This document shows positions 62,418 to 64,000 of a stretch of 64,000 bases of DNA, one piece after another. The DNA lies in NCBI RefSeq assembly GCF_000373745.1, contig NZ_KB892368.1, positions 1-64,000 of the forward strand. The letters are read 5' to 3'. The stretch's first letter is position 1; every line of letters begins with the position of its first letter. The notes beneath the pieces are model-generated. The model searched no databases, was not told the origin of the DNA, and saw only the letters and a program-made list of their open reading frames with translations. Origin of the DNA: Oligella ureolytica DSM 18253 (GTDB lineage Bacteria; Pseudomonadota; Gammaproteobacteria; Burkholderiales; Burkholderiaceae_B). The position numbers were made by a program, and so were the translations under genes.

Positions 62418-63659
62418 TTACTCTTCATTTAAGGTCTTGCGTGACCAAGCCAAATAAATCAGTGACACACAGGTCGTACCAAAAAGAAGCATGAAGCAAG
62501 AAGAACGTATGCCTGTCATATCTAGGGCAAAGCCAAACAAGATGGGTAATAAGAAGCCGCCAAGACCGCCTGCTAAACCTACAATGCCTGAAACAGCACC
62601 GATATTTTCATCATATTCATCAGAAATAAACTTAAAAACTGAGGCTTTACCAACGGCCATCGCTACTCCGACGATGAATAAAATCGTTGTAAAGACATAC
62701 ACATTCAGCGCGATATGCAAACTGATATCACCGCGCGTCGTTTCGATAATGAAATCTGTTTTGGGATAAGACAGGATAAAAAAGCTGATAAAACAAATCC
62801 ATAAAACTGCCGCGGTTACTCTATAAGCACCAAACTTATCTGACAACCATCCTCCCAAAGCTCGCAACACTCCTCCTGGCATAGAAAAACAGGCCGCTAG
62901 AACACCAGCTACCGTTAAAGGCAGGGCAAACTCTGCGCGATAGTAACTAGTCAACCACAGCGCCAATCCTACATAACCACCAAACACCACGCTATACAAT
63001 TGGCTATAGCAAAGCACCTTCGGATCTTTCAGTAATTTGAGTTGGTTTTTTAATGAAGCCCCTTCATGCGAAATATGGCTTTCATCATGAAAGCTAAAGA
63101 GCAAAAAAACGACAAACGTCATGGCCATCATGACCGCATACACTTTGGGTACTAAATGCCATGTACCAATGGCAATAATTGATGGTGCAATCAGAGTATT
63201 AATTGACGAACCCATATTACCGGCACCAAAAATGCCCATTGCCAAGCCCTTACGGTGCGGTGGAAACCACTTAGCGACATAAGGTGTACCCACAGAGAAA
63301 GAACCTCCGGCAAGCCCCATCACTAAACCGATAGCTAACAAAGCATAATAATTACTGACAGACTGAATAAAATAAATCGGCACAATGGAAAGACCGAGAA
63401 GCCAGAGAAAGACCTTACGACCACCAAATCGGTCGGTCATCATACCTAAAGGAATCCGGATTAAAGAGCCTGAGAGCACTGGCATCGCAGTTAAGAGACC
63501 AAACTGGAACTCATTGAGACCCAATTCATCCCGAATGGGTATAGCAATGACCGAGAACATAGTCCACACCATAAAACACATGGTAAATGCGAATGTACTA
63601 CTCGCTAGGACTGAATTTCGTTTAAAACTATCCGAGAGTTGATTACGATTCAATAGCAT
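62418..63659 (-). CDS. narK1: Nitrate transporter NarK1-like
   Basis: 413 residues from the ATG at 63659, which has AGGAAG upstream; a start at 63725 would add 22 residues. NNP-family MFS protein with FGAGNMGSSINTLIAPSIIAIG and GIVGLAGGLGGFLLPILFGFALDMTG as its two nitrate-signature motifs, and RFGGRKVFLWLLGL in the helix 2-3 loop. NarK1-type porters take up nitrate with protons. First gene of the nar cluster. Confidence 0.9.
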   Translation of the reverse strand: MLLNRNQLSDSFKRNSVLASSTFAFTMCFMVWTMFSVIAIPIRDELGLNEFQFGLLTAMPVLSGSLIRIPLGMMTDRFGGRKVFLWLLGLSIVPIYFIQSVSNYYALLAIGLVMGLAGGSFSVGTPYVAKWFPPHRKGLAMGIFGAGNMGSSINTLIAPSIIAIGTWHLVPKVYAVMMAMTFVVFLLFSFHDESHISHEGASLKNQLKLLKDPKVLCYSQLYSVVFGGYVGLALWLTSYYRAEFALPLTVAGVLAACFSMPGGVLRALGGWLSDKFGAYRVTAAVLWICFISFFILSYPKTDFIIETTRGDISLHIALNVYVFTTILFIVGVAMAVGKASVFKFISDEYDENIGAVSGIVGLAGGLGGFLLPILFGFALDMTGIRSSCFMLLFGTTCVSLIYLAWSRKTLNEE

Positions 63660-63768
63660 AATTGGCTTCCTTTTCTTGTTGAGCAAGTCTGAAAAAGCAC
63701 TTGTTTTATCCAAATACTTAGCCACTATCTGATATTTTTCCGAGTAAATTTTTGTTGAAAAATCACTT

Positions 63769-63818
63769 ATTATATTCAGAAAACCACCATAAACTTCTAG
63801 CTGTTATTACTGTAACAA
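63769..63818 (-). promoter_or_regulatory. narK1 promoter region with tor-like element
   Basis: A perfect TATAAT (63769-63774, minus strand) lacks a recognisable -35, as expected for an activated promoter. TTACTGTAACAA (63807-63818) lies 32 bp upstream of the -10 and differs at one position from the distal torE element. The surrounding GTTATTAC-T-GTAACAAC is nearly palindromic. Confidence 0.55.
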
Positions 63819-63949
63819 CCCCACCAAATCTAAGATATTGACCTCATTAGCTAATTTTTGAATCTTTATAATTAGTCTGCTCTAATCACTTCGGGTTAAT
63901 CTTTATGAGCACAAAAGCAGCACACACTTCATTCATTTCGTTTAAAATT

Positions 63950-63987
63950 AAACAAAAAAAGGACTAATCAAAAACGACTAGTCCTTT
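63950..63987 (-). terminator. Terminator of a gene beyond the right edge
   Basis: AAAGGACTA (63958-63966) pairs with TAGTCCTTT (63979-63987); on the minus strand a run of seven T follows. It should end a minus-strand transcript entering from outside the window, so narK1 is transcribed independently. Confidence 0.7.
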
Positions 63988-64000
63988 AACACCAACTTTT

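Overview
The window looks like a chromosomal segment of a low-to-mid GC betaproteobacterium of the Burkholderiales, most likely Alcaligenaceae (an Oligella-like organism is my best guess). This is inferred from gene content and order: sspB-sspA-petC-petB-petA; a mla / ABC exporter / ibaG / murA / his / tat block; a PhaM-type granule protein; and respiratory genes for NO, TMAO and nitrate. I see no insertion sequence, prophage or CRISPR array. All assignments come from reading motifs; no search was run.

Layout. 1-726: a minus-strand rRNA leader (two tandem promoters, boxA, processing hairpin) that appears to end just before a 16S gene outside the left edge, preceded by tRNA-Thr(TGT). 827-5016: SspB, SspA and the cytochrome bc1 complex (minus). 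5188-7767: MscL, a Nif3-family protein and a DegS/DegQ-like protease. 7820-16613: Tat translocase, histidine biosynthesis, MurA and IbaG (minus). The his block lacks hisC and hisH and is split by a terminator. 16641-22411: an ABC exporter and the Mla lipid-transport operon without mlaB (minus). 22550-25202: DbpA, then rpoH under a perfect CIRCE operator, then a strong candidate small RNA. 25226-33556: Sco protein, Nudix protein, PhaM, GlmU, an MFS pump, a glycosyltransferase with a decayed neighbour, Ogt, and a dgt gene broken by one extra base. 33627-43111: thiolase, an eRF1-like (baeRF) protein paired with a ribosome hibernation factor, a DUF3108 protein, polyamine-binding protein, GltS, a thioesterase, PdxA and an orphan DUF3540 protein.

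43453-63659 is an anaerobic respiration region. It holds a quinol NO reductase with an NsrR-like site and a 21-bp tandem duplication in its promoter. Next is torECAD (TMAO reductase, its pentaheme cytochrome and chaperone), followed in the same direction by ccmABCDEFGHI, the system that attaches the hemes TorC needs. Last come a PaaI-type thioesterase and narK1-narK2-narX-narL. The torE and narK1 promoters share a 12-bp element about 50 bp upstream of the predicted starts, which suggests one activator ties TMAO and nitrate respiration together.

The observations I would follow up first are the candidate sRNA downstream of rpoH, the CIRCE operator on rpoH, the shared tor/nar element, and the hibernation-factor/eRF1-like gene pair.
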